Below the pieces are notes generated by a model. That model saw only the letters and a list, made by a program, of their open reading frames with translations, did no database searches and was not told where the DNA came from. From Epilithonimonas hispanica (GTDB lineage Bacteria > Bacteroidota > Bacteroidia > Flavobacteriales > Weeksellaceae), in assembly GCF_003385395.1 (NCBI RefSeq), contig NZ_QNUG01000012.1, positions 45,136 through 109,135 on the forward strand: a stretch of 64,000 nucleotides of DNA. Reading direction: 5' to 3'. Both the position numbers and the translations under genes were made by a program. Below, one piece after another: positions 1 to 8,513 of the stretch; the stretch's first letter is position 1; the number at the start of each line of letters is the position of its first letter.

Positions 1-1
1 C

Positions 2-1387
2 AGAGACAAACTTATTTTTGATACCGGTGTTCATTATTTAGGTGGCTTGTCAGAAGGTCAAAATCTCAATCAATATTTCACGTACCTCGGAATAATGAAC
101 GGTTTGAATCTGAAAAAACTGGACGAAAATGGCTTTGATAAAATCACTTTCGATAATGATGATTTAGAGTATCCACATTCTCAAGATTATGACAATTTCG
201 TGGAGCAACTTTCCAAATTTTTCCCTGAAGAAAAAGAAAATATTATCAAGTATTGTGATGGAATTCAGGAGGTTTGCGCTCAGTTTTCACGTTACAGCCT
301 TTACAGAAAAGAAAAGTATAGTGACGAGATTCTCTATACCAATGCCAAAGATTTTATAGATTCTGTCACTTCAAACGAAAAGTTGAGAGCTGTTTTGGCA
401 GGTTCTAATTTTCTATATGCAGGAGTTGGCGAGAAAACGCCTTTGTATGTTCACGCTCTTACTGTCAATTCTTATATCGAAAGTGCTTTCAAATGCATTA
501 ATGGCGGAAGTCAGATCACAAAATTATTAATCAGAGAACTCAGAAAACATGGTGCTGAAGTTTATAAACATTCTGAAGTTTGCCAATTTATTTATAACGA
601 AGAAAATCATCTGAAAGCTGTTGAAACCAAATGTGGGAAACAATTCTTCGCAAAACGGTTTATTTCTAATATCGATATCCGAAGAACAGTTGAACTAATA
701 GGAGAAGATAAGCTGAAAAAATCTTACCTCAATCGTGTCAATGATTTGGAACCGGTTGTATCTTGTTTTTCAGTTTATATCAAATTGAAAGAAAACTCAT
801 TACCTTATTTCAATTGCAACTTTTATAATTATTCTTCCATAGAAAAAGTCTGGAATGCCAGTTCTCCATCAGCTGAAAATTGGCCGGAATGGTATATGCT
901 TTCCGCCACACAATCCAAGCATAATCCAGATTTTGCCGAAAGTCTTACTGCTCTTGCTTATATGAATTTTGATGAGGTTAAAGAATGGGAAAAAACACAA
1001 AATACCGTTGCTGAAAGCGAAGATAGAGGTAAAGCATACGAAGAATTTAAAAGTGAAAAAGCTAAAATTCTGATTCAGAAAATGGCTGAAAAGCATCCTT
1101 ATATTTTAGATTCGATAGAAGAGATTTATACTTCAAGTCCATTATCATATCGTGATTATATCGGCTGTTACGAAGGCGGAATCTACGGTTATGTAAAAGA
1201 TTCTCACAATCCGTTGAAAACCGTTTTCTCTGCCAAAACAAAAATTCCGAATCTTCTATTGACAGGTCAAACCGTTAATATGCACGGTATTTTGGGAGTA
1301 ACGATTGGCGCATTTGTCACTTGTTCGGAGATTTTGGGAAAAGAATTGATTGACGATAGATTAATGACAGTTATAAATAAGGATTGA
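2..1387 (+). CDS. FAD-dependent desaturase/saturase-type oxidoreductase, 5' truncated by window edge
   Basis: The reading frame is open from base 2, so the gene starts left of the window and the FAD-binding N-terminus (GxGxxG) is missing. The visible part begins with FDTGVHYLGG, typical of the phytoene desaturase / retinol saturase family of flavoproteins. The C-terminal part has LLLTGQTVNMHGILGVTIGA, which fits the conserved FAD-contacting end of this family. Members of this family occur in flavobacterial flexirubin clusters, where they are thought to act on the polyene or resorcinol part; the exact step is not known from sequence. The stop overlaps the next gene's start (TGATG), so the two are translationally coupled. 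An internal TTG at 47 gives a 446-codon frame, but it is not a credible start because homology continues upstream of it. Confidence 0.8.
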   Translation, partial: RDKLIFDTGVHYLGGLSEGQNLNQYFTYLGIMNGLNLKKLDENGFDKITFDNDDLEYPHSQDYDNFVEQLSKFFPEEKENIIKYCDGIQEVCAQFSRYSLYRKEKYSDEILYTNAKDFIDSVTSNEKLRAVLAGSNFLYAGVGEKTPLYVHALTVNSYIESAFKCINGGSQITKLLIRELRKHGAEVYKHSEVCQFIYNEENHLKAVETKCGKQFFAKRFISNIDIRRTVELIGEDKLKKSYLNRVNDLEPVVSCFSVYIKLKENSLPYFNCNFYNYSSIEKVWNASSPSAENWPEWYMLSATQSKHNPDFAESLTALAYMNFDEVKEWEKTQNTVAESEDRGKAYEEFKSEKAKILIQKMAEKHPYILDSIEEIYTSSPLSYRDYIGCYEGGIYGYVKDSHNPLKTVFSAKTKIPNLLLTGQTVNMHGILGVTIGAFVTCSEILGKELIDDRLMTVINKD

Positions 1388-3045
1388 TGAAAAAAGTTTT
1401 ATTTTATCTTTTATTAATTCTAAGTCTTACTTCTTGTGGGATTTCCAAATCGATTCATCACGTTCCGGAAGTCGGTCAATATTCGCTTGAAATTCCGAAG
1501 GTTAACAAAATCAATGATTCGACATTTATTTTTAATCAAAATTATTTAACGAAAAATGAACAGCAACTTTGGGAGCTTTATATCAAAGGCAATCCTTTGC
1601 AGTTAGGTTACAATAATGGTGCATTGACACAAGATCTGATGCAGAAACAGGAGGCGATTTTCTTTTCCAAGGTTGAAGATTTTGTTCCGTCAAAATTCAA
1701 ACAAAAATTATTACGAAGTTTCTTAAAATGGTATAATCGTAAAATGTATCTGAATGTCCGTGACGATTTTCAGGCAGAATTGTATGGATTATCTCAATAT
1801 TCATCGGATAAATATAATTTTATTGCGCCTAAGTTTTTGAGAAGTATGTATCTGCACGGCGCTCACGATATCGGTCACGCGATGCAGGATTTGATGATGG
1901 TTGGCTGTTCGTCTTTGGCTGTTTGGAATGAAAATACGGAAGATGGCGATTTGTTGATTGGGCGAAATTTTGATTTTTATGTCGGCGATGATTTTGCTAA
2001 AAATAAACTCATCGAATTTGTAGAAACGGAAAACGGAATTCCTTATATGTCCGTAAGCTGGCCGGGAATGATTGGCGTAGTTTCCGGAATGAATAAAGAA
2101 GGCATTACAGTGACAATCAACGCAGGGAAATCTAAAATTCCATTAACTGCAAAAACGCCAATTTCTTTTGTGACAAGAGAAATTCTTCAGTTTGCAAAAA
2201 ATATTGACGAAGCAATTGCGATTGCCAAAAAACGAAAAGTCTTTGTCTCAGAATCGATTTTGGTTGGAAGTGCGAATGATAAAAATGCAATCATTATAGA
2301 AGTTTCTCCAGATAATTTTGGCGTTTATAAAGTTGAAAACTCAAGCAAATTGGTTTGTACAAATCATTTTCAATCCGAAGCTTACAAAAATGATAAACGA
2401 AATCAAAAATACATTGTAGCAAGCCATTCGGAATATCGATATGAGAAACTACAGGAACTTTTAGATGAAAATCCAAAACTCAATCCGGAAAAAATGGCTT
2501 CGATTCTTCGAGATAAATCTGGCTTGAAAGGAGAGAAGATTGGTTATGGAAATGAGAAAGCGCTTAATCAGCTTTTAGCACATCACGCTGTAATTTTTTC
2601 GCCAGAGAAAAAACTGGTTTGGGTTTCCTCAAATCCTTATCAGTTGGGAGAATTTGTCTGTTATGATTTGAATGAAATCTTTTCTGATAAACGTTTGCAA
2701 AATGGAAAATTTGCCAAGTCAGAACTGAATATCGCAAAAGATCCTTTTGTCGATTCTCAGGAATTTGAAAATTATGAAGTCTATAAGATGATTAATGTAG
2801 AAGTGAATGATGCAATTGAAAATGAAAATGTTTTGCTAAGCGAAGATTCGATTGCTTATTATCAATCTCTGAATCCAGATTTTTGGTGGGTTTATTATCA
2901 AGCCGGAAAATATTATTTTAAACAAAAAGAATATTCTAAAGCTAAAGTTGAATTTGAAATGGCATTGACAAAGGAAATCACAACAGTTCCAGATAAAGAA
3001 AATGTAGAGAAATACTTGAAGAAAACCTTAAAGAAATTAAATTAA
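1387..3045 (+). CDS. C45-type Ntn-hydrolase (acyl-CoA:6-APA acyltransferase-like) lipoprotein
   Basis: Lipoprotein signal at the N-terminus: MKKVLFYLLLILSLTSC ends in a lipobox Cys. The central part matches the C45/AAT Ntn-hydrolase family: VGCSSLAVW with candidate nucleophile Cys174, then GRNFDFY and GITVTINAGK. In this family Cys normally becomes N-terminal after self-cleavage; here about 173 residues precede it. The C-terminal ~60 residues look TPR-like (YYFKQKEYSKAKVEFEMAL). It probably acts as an amidase or acyltransferase at the envelope. Context is the pigment cluster; the ATG overlaps the upstream stop. A TTG at 1384 would add one residue, but the ATG is preferred. The 3' end overlaps the convergent glycosyltransferase by 4 bases. 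Confidence 0.8.
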   Translation: MKKVLFYLLLILSLTSCGISKSIHHVPEVGQYSLEIPKVNKINDSTFIFNQNYLTKNEQQLWELYIKGNPLQLGYNNGALTQDLMQKQEAIFFSKVEDFVPSKFKQKLLRSFLKWYNRKMYLNVRDDFQAELYGLSQYSSDKYNFIAPKFLRSMYLHGAHDIGHAMQDLMMVGCSSLAVWNENTEDGDLLIGRNFDFYVGDDFAKNKLIEFVETENGIPYMSVSWPGMIGVVSGMNKEGITVTINAGKSKIPLTAKTPISFVTREILQFAKNIDEAIAIAKKRKVFVSESILVGSANDKNAIIIEVSPDNFGVYKVENSSKLVCTNHFQSEAYKNDKRNQKYIVASHSEYRYEKLQELLDENPKLNPEKMASILRDKSGLKGEKIGYGNEKALNQLLAHHAVIFSPEKKLVWVSSNPYQLGEFVCYDLNEIFSDKRLQNGKFAKSELNIAKDPFVDSQEFENYEVYKMINVEVNDAIENENVLLSEDSIAYYQSLNPDFWWVYYQAGKYYFKQKEYSKAKVEFEMALTKEITTVPDKENVEKYLKKTLKKLN

Positions 3046-4214
3046 GGTTTGTCCGGATTCACTTTATTCAGGAAAAAATAAAATCCCAATCCGAAAATTG
3101 TGGCAACAGTAGTCGCAAGAATAAAACTCCCAATCACATATTGTAGCAGATTGTTTTTTACCAATTCGAAATCTAAATCGTGATTCAGAAAATCACTTTC
3201 TCCACTCACAAACGGTGCTCCAATAAACAATGAACCAGCGATAATAAACGGAATAAACGGGGGTAAACTGATATTAGATGCAACAAATGCCAAAACCTTG
3301 TTCAGTTTAAAAAGAACAGACAAAGAAATCACCAGCGCAGTCTGAAATCCCCAAAACGGAGAAAGCCCGAAAAAAATTCCTAATGCAATAGAAAAAGCTT
3401 TGTTGCAATTGCTTCCGTCGCTTTCCAGAACATCTTCTTTTATAAATTTTCTAAGACTTTTTTTTTTGAAATTCCTGATGAAGTTTCTAGGGATTATATA
3501 AATTAAAGTAATGAAAACCAATATTGTATTCAGGATGCTGATTCTCGTAAAATCTTTGAATGGTCGAAAATGGGAAACTCTTTCTGCAGGGTCATACAAA
3601 ACTTTTACAGGAACATTCTTAACCGGAATGTGTCTCCACGCAGTTCTTACGATGATTTCAATTTCAAATTCAAATTTTGGCGTGAAATATTTTTTCGGAA
3701 TTTTATTTAATGGATAAAGTCTGTAACCGGATTGTGTATCTTCCAATTTGATTCCGGTCTCAAACCAAAACCAGAAGTTAGAAAAATTGTTCCCGAAACT
3801 ACTTTTTCTTGGGATTCCATCTTGTGACATATTTCGATTTCCAATCAGAAGAACATCTTCTTTTTTTTCTAACAAAGCTTCCACAAAAACTGGAATATCG
3901 TCAGGATAATGTTGCCCATCAGAATCAATGGTGATGGCAAAATCAAAACCTAATTCTTTTGCTTTCCTGAAACCTATTTTAAGTGCATTTCCTTTTCCTT
4001 TGTTTTCAGATAAACTAAAGATTGAAATTTGAGAATAACTGCTAAGAATCTGATTGGTAGAATCAGTTGAACCATCGTTGACCACAATAATACTTTCGGT
4101 ATAATCTAATACGCCGTCAATCACTCTTTTCAGAGTTTTTTCGTTGTTGTAAGTAGGAATTAAAATGCAGATTTTCTTTTCAGAAATGGCGTTTTGAACT
4201 TCTTGGATGGTCAT
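3042..4214 (-). CDS. Family 2 glycosyltransferase with C-terminal DUF2062 membrane domain
   Basis: Residues about 15-130 form a GT-A fold: ILIPTYNNEKT near the N-terminus, VVNDGSTDST, and TIDSDGQHYP with the metal/nucleotide-binding DxD. Residues about 260-385 form a DUF2062-type segment with hydrophobic helices (GIFFGLSPFWGFQTAL, PPFIPFIIAGSLFIGAPFV). GT2-DUF2062 fusions are common in aryl-polyene and flexirubin clusters and may glycosylate a lipid-linked or pigment intermediate; the acceptor is unknown. The start ATG overlaps the preceding stop by one base (TAATG), so it belongs to the minus-strand operon. The 390-aa length fits the fusion. Confidence 0.85.
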   Translation of the reverse strand: MTIQEVQNAISEKKICILIPTYNNEKTLKRVIDGVLDYTESIIVVNDGSTDSTNQILSSYSQISIFSLSENKGKGNALKIGFRKAKELGFDFAITIDSDGQHYPDDIPVFVEALLEKKEDVLLIGNRNMSQDGIPRKSSFGNNFSNFWFWFETGIKLEDTQSGYRLYPLNKIPKKYFTPKFEFEIEIIVRTAWRHIPVKNVPVKVLYDPAERVSHFRPFKDFTRISILNTILVFITLIYIIPRNFIRNFKKKSLRKFIKEDVLESDGSNCNKAFSIALGIFFGLSPFWGFQTALVISLSVLFKLNKVLAFVASNISLPPFIPFIIAGSLFIGAPFVSGESDFLNHDLDFELVKNNLLQYVIGSFILATTVATIFGLGFYFFLNKVNPDKP

Positions 4215-4699
4215 TATTTTAAAGTCGCTTTTTCTGCAGTGGTCATTGTTTTGGATTGTGCAACAAATTTCTTGATGTAACTTTTCAATGCAGAATTTTG
4301 CTTACGGTAATTGCTGAGGATGAATTCTTTATCTTCTTTAAGATTCTTATTGTAACCTACAATTTTTGGAATATTTTCCTGAACACTTAATCTTATTAAT
4401 CTAAGTTCTGTATTGTTCGGATTACTTTTTATTAGGCTTTCCAGATTGCTTGCTCCAGATTTTACGAGTGCTTTTCTTTTACCGTCTGTTGTTACCTTTG
4501 CTTCCAAAACTTTTGCTGCAGCTTTGTAGCCAGAGATTACAGGGTCAGAAGATTTTTTTTTGTCAGCAATTTCTATGAAGTTTTTAGCATTTTCTTTGGA
4601 CTGATTGGCAACTGCGTAACTGTCTCTCAAAGCTTCCAAATCAGAAGTTTGAAAGAACATAACGAAAGCTGCAAATAGAAGAGATAACATCAGTTTCAT
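4214..4699 (-). CDS. Secreted hypothetical protein of the pigment cluster (161 aa)
   Basis: Begins with a signal-peptide-like stretch (MKLMLSLLFAAFVMFF). The rest is Lys-rich and predicted mostly helical (KENAKNFIEIADKKKSSD, SNPNNTELRLIRLSVQENIP). I do not recognise a named family, although the middle resembles helical-repeat periplasmic proteins. It lies between the GT2 (1-base overlap) and the hotdog dehydratase (2-base gap), which makes co-translation and a role in pigment assembly or transport likely. No catalytic motif is visible. Confidence 0.75.
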   Translation of the reverse strand: MKLMLSLLFAAFVMFFQTSDLEALRDSYAVANQSKENAKNFIEIADKKKSSDPVISGYKAAAKVLEAKVTTDGKRKALVKSGASNLESLIKSNPNNTELRLIRLSVQENIPKIVGYNKNLKEDKEFILSNYRKQNSALKSYIKKFVAQSKTMTTAEKATLK

Positions 4700-4701
4700 A
4701 A

Positions 4702-5079
4702 CTATATTTTTTTATAGGTAACTGATAATTTCAATGCAATAGTTTCGCCAAAAGTGGTCGTGTTTTTTACTTTTATTTCGTCTTCGTTCTCGTTGATGTC
4801 TAATTCTAAAACCAAATCCGGTGTTTCGATTGGATTAATGATGGCCATAAACTTCACATTAGAAGCCGATTTTAGGAAGAGTTTAGACTTGGTAAATTCT
4901 TCCGTCAAATCTTTCACAATCTGCATCATACAAACACCTGGAGTCACTGGATTTCCAGGGAAATGGCCATTGAAAATTTGATGGTTTTTGTTTAAAGTAA
5001 TATTAGCCTTAAAACCTTTTTCAGTTTTTTCGTGAGCGGTAACAGCGTAAAAATCATTAAGAATGCTCTGCATAATCAT
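4702..5079 (-). CDS. FabZ-like 3-hydroxyacyl-ACP dehydratase (hotdog fold)
   Basis: A 125-aa single-hotdog protein. It has NGHFPGNPVTPGV, the hallmark of FabZ/FabA-like dehydratases; the His of GHFPG is the catalytic base in the family. Inferred role: dehydration of beta-hydroxyacyl-ACP during polyene chain elongation. The start ATG at 5079 overlaps the upstream stop (ATGA); a second ATG two codons later (5073) is also possible. It is shorter than housekeeping FabZ (about 145 aa), as in other pigment-cluster dehydratases. Confidence 0.85.
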   Translation of the reverse strand: MIMQSILNDFYAVTAHEKTEKGFKANITLNKNHQIFNGHFPGNPVTPGVCMMQIVKDLTEEFTKSKLFLKSASNVKFMAIINPIETPDLVLELDINENEDEIKVKNTTTFGETIALKLSVTYKKI

Positions 5080-5711
5080 TCGGTATCCGTGATTTGAAAG
5101 AGTTTTATATTGATTTTAAAATCTTTGTGCTGTAAATCAATACTATCTGCGAAGATATGTTTTTTCGCATCAAAAGTAAAATCGATTTTTTCTCTGTTGT
5201 TCTTCGTGTAAACCACTTTTTTCAATAGAGAATTGTCTTTGTTGTAAAACAAATAATAAGATTGATTATTGATTTTGGAAAGATAAATTTTAGAATTGTC
5301 GTCTTCAAAACTTTCTGTGACAGGATATTCTCTTTTCAGAAGTCTTTGAAAATCATTCTTTAAGAAATTAATGACTATTTTTTTATCCAAATCAGGAAGA
5401 ACATAATTGAGTTTGAAATCATTATCAGAAAGCTCAAAATCAATCAGTTTGTTTCCAAAATCGGAAGTCATTGCGACACGATGAGTGGTTTGATTAATTT
5501 TTTTTATGATTAAAATCCCGCTAACGTGATTGTTATAAATATCCATTTGACATTTATAAACATAATCTTCGTTCGACGAAAAATAGAGATTTTCAACCGT
5601 TGTTTTAGAATTAGAAATCGATTTTACGTCTGTTAATTCGTAGGTTTTGCACGAAACAAATAGCAAAAAAATCAAACTATAAAGAAAACTCGGAAGCAGA
5701 AATCGGCGCAT
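5076..5711 (-). CDS. Hypothetical lipoprotein of the pigment cluster
   Basis: From the ATG at 5711 the protein begins MRRFLLPSFLYSLIFLLFVSC, a clear lipoprotein signal with the lipobox Cys at residue 21. An ATG at 5735 would put eight polar residues in front, so 5711 is preferred. The mature part is beta-rich and charged, with no motif I recognise; a short lipoprotein next to a LolA-like gene is usual in aryl-polyene and flexirubin clusters. The 5' end overlaps the LolA-like gene by about 35 bases and the 3' end overlaps the dehydratase (ATGA). It probably works with the LolA-like protein in placing pigment in the outer membrane. Confidence 0.75.
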   Translation of the reverse strand: MRRFLLPSFLYSLIFLLFVSCKTYELTDVKSISNSKTTVENLYFSSNEDYVYKCQMDIYNNHVSGILIIKKINQTTHRVAMTSDFGNKLIDFELSDNDFKLNYVLPDLDKKIVINFLKNDFQRLLKREYPVTESFEDDNSKIYLSKINNQSYYLFYNKDNSLLKKVVYTKNNREKIDFTFDAKKHIFADSIDLQHKDFKINIKLFQITDTE

Positions 5712-6303
5712 TGATTTTTGTGTTTTTGAAAACAATATTCGTTGTATCTCCCGAAGCTTCCGTCATATTAACCTGAGAAACAGTTGATTCGTTTTTAGAG
5801 AATTGCAATTCGATTTGCTTAATGTATTTCAATAATTGAGAGGATTTTGGGAGAAATGTAGCAATGTTATAATTACTATTTTTAGAATATCTGACTACAA
5901 ACTCTGGGTCGTTGAACATATGTCCATTAGAGCTTCTGACAATCAGTTTGTTGATTTTTTCAAAGGTTTTGCTTTTTGCATCAACAGAGGATTTTTTTCC
6001 CTGGTCGTTGATGTAGATTTTGTTGTCCTTGAAAACAATGCTGTATTGATAAGGCTTTGTGTATTTCCAACTCAGTGAATTTGGGGATTTTAAAGACATT
6101 TTTCCGTAAGTCACAATGCTTTTGTCCAGAAAATCCAATTTTTTGGTTTGAGTAAAATCTGCCTGCAAAGTTTTGATTTCTTTGGTTTCAGAAGAAACTT
6201 TTGTCACAAACGCTTTTGCTTCTGCAGAAGACATCGCAGAATTTTGTGCAAAAACGAAGCTTGAAATTAATAAAAATGCGCCTAAAGCAATATTCTTAAT
6301 CAT
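5677..6303 (-). CDS. LolA-like outer-membrane lipoprotein carrier protein
   Basis: Signal peptide MIKNIALGAFLLISSFVFAQ, then a LolA-type domain: KTLQADFTQTKKLDFLDKSI, GKMSLKSPNSLSWKY and PYQYSIVFKDNKIYIND are the strands that form the half-barrel for a hydrophobic ligand. Cluster-borne LolA paralogues in aryl-polyene systems probably carry pigment lipids across the periplasm rather than general lipoproteins; that is inference here. The ATG at 6303 is the only start that gives a full signal peptide. Confidence 0.85.
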   Translation of the reverse strand: MIKNIALGAFLLISSFVFAQNSAMSSAEAKAFVTKVSSETKEIKTLQADFTQTKKLDFLDKSIVTYGKMSLKSPNSLSWKYTKPYQYSIVFKDNKIYINDQGKKSSVDAKSKTFEKINKLIVRSSNGHMFNDPEFVVRYSKNSNYNIATFLPKSSQLLKYIKQIELQFSKNESTVSQVNMTEASGDTTNIVFKNTKINAPISASEFSL

Positions 6304-6322
6304 TATTTTTACTTTTTAGTTT

Positions 6323-6480
6323 TAACCACAAAAGTCACAAAAGTTTTTACATCTTCTTAAGCTAATATTCTTTATTTAAAGAGCATAAAAGATTTTAAAA
6401 TCTCCTATTTTGTTAACTTTTACAATCGAAGATTTAAACTTTAATAATAAAATTGAATCTTTTGTAACTTTTGTGGTTTA
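6323..6480. repeat. Intergenic inverted repeat, AACCACAAAAG family
   Basis: The gap between the LolA-like gene and the deacetylase is bracketed by two arms of about 21 bases: TAACCACAAAAGTCACAAAA at 6323 and its near-perfect reverse complement at 6459-6480. The same arm recurs at 16634-16655. The second arm runs three bases into the 3' end of the deacetylase gene. This looks like a non-autonomous dispersed palindromic element. Confidence 0.6.
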
Positions 6481-7212
6481 AAAATCATCCATCGTGAAAG
6501 TCGAATACTTTTCACGCTCCAAAAATAACAATAATTCGACCAAAACGTTGTAGGTTTTCTCCGAAGTGTCGTGGAGTAGAATAATACTTCCTTTGTTGAG
6601 ATTTTTCGTGATTCTGTTATAGATTTTCTTTTCGTCGTCAATTACTGTATCAAGCGAACGTACATTCCAGCCAATGCTTTTTTTCTGAGTTTTTTTGATG
6701 GCTTTTGCAATATTCGGATTGGTGACTCCGAAAGGTGGACGATAAAAATTAGTTTTAATATTCCCGATTTTAGAAATTACTTCATCACATTTTTCAATTT
6801 CCTCAATCATTTTTGAGCTTGATAAAAATCCGGTGTTATTCGAATGAGAATAAGTGTGATTTCCAATTGTGTGACCTTCAGCAATGATTCTTTGAAAGGT
6901 TTCAGGATATTTTTCAATCTGTTTTCCGATGCAAAAAAATGTTACTTTGGTATTTTTTTCTTTCAATAAATCTAAAAACTCAGGAGTTAATTCAGTCGGA
7001 CCATCATCAAAAGTCAATGCAACTTCCTTGATTTTTGTTCTTTTATGCGTAATACTGTTGACAAAATATCCTAATTCAATATCAAAAGAACCCCAAACAA
7101 CAACCGCAGAAAACAGCAAGAAACAAAACAGATACACCCAAAAAGTCCCGTGAAACGTATAAATAAAAGCATTGCAGAAAAGATAAAATAGGATAAATGG
7201 GTAATGTTTCAT
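6478..7212 (-). CDS. Polysaccharide deacetylase (NodB homology, CE4)
   Basis: Two hydrophobic N-terminal segments anchor the protein (residues about 1-50). The CE4 domain then shows TFDDGP (motif 1, catalytic Asp and metal Asp), GNHTYSHS (motif 2, metal His pair), YRPPFG (motif 3) and SIILLHD (motif 5). It would remove N-acetyl groups from a polysaccharide or act on another amide at the envelope. CE4 genes are regular members of flavobacterial flexirubin clusters, with unknown substrate. The 244-aa length is usual for a membrane-anchored NodB protein. Confidence 0.9.
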   Translation of the reverse strand: MKHYPFILFYLFCNAFIYTFHGTFWVYLFCFLLFSAVVVWGSFDIELGYFVNSITHKRTKIKEVALTFDDGPTELTPEFLDLLKEKNTKVTFFCIGKQIEKYPETFQRIIAEGHTIGNHTYSHSNNTGFLSSSKMIEEIEKCDEVISKIGNIKTNFYRPPFGVTNPNIAKAIKKTQKKSIGWNVRSLDTVIDDEKKIYNRITKNLNKGSIILLHDTSEKTYNVLVELLLFLEREKYSTFTMDDF

Positions 7213-7263
7213 CTGAATTTTTGGTTTAAAATATTCCGTTTCTTAAAGAGCTTAAACGGTTTT

Positions 7264-7345
7264 TTTGTCATTCCGTAGGAATCTTGGCTTTATTTTAATA
7301 TTGTTTAGATTCCACGCTTCAGTTCGTTTAGCTCTGAATGACAAA
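7264..7345. repeat. Palindromic dispersed element (TTTGTCATTC ends)
   Basis: Ends are a 10-base inverted repeat: TTTGTCATTC at 7264-7273 and GAATGACAAA from 7336. Inner arms are also complementary (GGAATCT and AGATTCC). It is a MITE-like intergenic palindrome; I recall similar GTCATTCCG elements in Chryseobacterium genomes, but no search was run. Confidence 0.5.
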
Positions 7346-7360
7346 GACTCTATTTTTCCT

Positions 7361-7438
7361 TTGCTGAGTGAAACGCCTTTGCGAACGAAAAAATATTTTC
7401 AAACTTTAAATAAAATCCTTGCGCTCTTTGCGTTAAAA
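7361..7438. repeat. Dispersed intergenic repeat, copy 1
   Basis: A 25-base block at 7361-7385 (TTGCTGAGTGAAACGCC then TTTGCGAA) is identical to 47654-47678. Both are followed 35-55 bases later by a CTTTGCG-rich arm (7418-7438 and 47712-47732). This shows a true dispersed repeat within the window. Confidence 0.6.
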
Positions 7439-7451
7439 ATAATTCAACAAA

Positions 7452-8513
7452 TTAAGCTTTTCCTAACAAAACCAAACTATGATCATTTCCACCCAAATGA
7501 TTATAAAGTAAAATATTTTTCACTTCCTCTTTTTTTACAGAATTAATCTTCATCACTTCCGGAATCTCTTGATTTTTCAAAATATGACAAGCCATAAATG
7601 TTGAGAAACCACTGGCTGTATTGAATTCTCCACTTAAATGTTTGTAATATAATAATGAAGAGTTTTTAAATAAATCCATTGCGTTCGTATAATAAACATC
7701 CGATTTTGCATCTCCACTGAAACCCAAAATCACAGCATCAATTTCATCATTTTTTAAATTATTTTTAGCTAAAAAGTCTTCAACAAATTGTTGGGATTCT
7801 GCTAATTCTAATTTATTAATGATTTGAATATCTTTCAGTTGAGCATAAGAGCTTTCCGTTTTTTCTTTTCCTAACACAAAAAAGCTCGAACCTTCACCCC
7901 AAATTACACCTTCCGAATTAGAGTTTAAAAAATCAACAGGAAGATTTTTTTCTTCTTTAATGGTATTGTTGAGTTTGTACAATTCCATTGTTCTGTCAGT
8001 CTGTTCATCTGTTGAACCTACTAAAACATTTTCCGCTTCGCCATCATTGATTTGAAGTTTCGCATCCAACATCGAAAATTCCAAAGACGAAGACGTATTC
8101 ACATAAGTGAAATTGTACGAGTGACATTGCAAACCTAAGGCAATCTGTCCAGAAACCGTATTATGAGTAGATTGAATAAAAAATGTAGGAGTCAGAAACT
8201 CTTCATTATTATCAATTACATTTTTTAGAAATTTTTCAGAATCCTGAGAACAACCCATTCCTGTTCCTACAATAATCGCATCAGGATTTTCAATTCCAGC
8301 TTCTTGTAATGCATATTTTGAAGCTACAGAACTCATTTTTACCGTTTTAGACATTCTTCTGCTTGCTGCAGGTGGAATGAATTCTTTATAATTCGGCTCA
8401 ATTGCTTTTAAAAGTTGAACTGAATTTTGAGGTTGTAAATTCTCAAAGAAATTTTCATTTAAAGTGTCCTGCGCTGATATGCAGGCTACACTGTTGATGT
8501 AAACTGCACTCAC
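7452..8513 (-). CDS. Beta-ketoacyl synthase-like protein without active-site Cys (chain-length-factor type)
   Basis: Thiolase-fold ketosynthase homologue of about 353 aa from a GTG at 8513, whose GTGA overlaps the stop of the upstream ketosynthase. An ATG at 8540 lies inside that upstream gene and would add nine residues before the conserved start (VSAVYINSVACIS). The usual TACSSS nucleophile motif is replaced by NTSSSLEF, so the catalytic Cys is missing. The protein still has VGTGMGCSQDSEKFL and a KS-like C-terminus (YNHLGGNDHSLVLL). By analogy with chain-length factors it probably forms a heterodimer with the active KS encoded just upstream. Confidence 0.8.
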   Translation of the reverse strand: MSAVYINSVACISAQDTLNENFFENLQPQNSVQLLKAIEPNYKEFIPPAASRRMSKTVKMSSVASKYALQEAGIENPDAIIVGTGMGCSQDSEKFLKNVIDNNEEFLTPTFFIQSTHNTVSGQIALGLQCHSYNFTYVNTSSSLEFSMLDAKLQINDGEAENVLVGSTDEQTDRTMELYKLNNTIKEEKNLPVDFLNSNSEGVIWGEGSSFFVLGKEKTESSYAQLKDIQIINKLELAESQQFVEDFLAKNNLKNDEIDAVILGFSGDAKSDVYYTNAMDLFKNSSLLYYKHLSGEFNTASGFSTFMACHILKNQEIPEVMKINSVKKEEVKNILLYNHLGGNDHSLVLLGKA

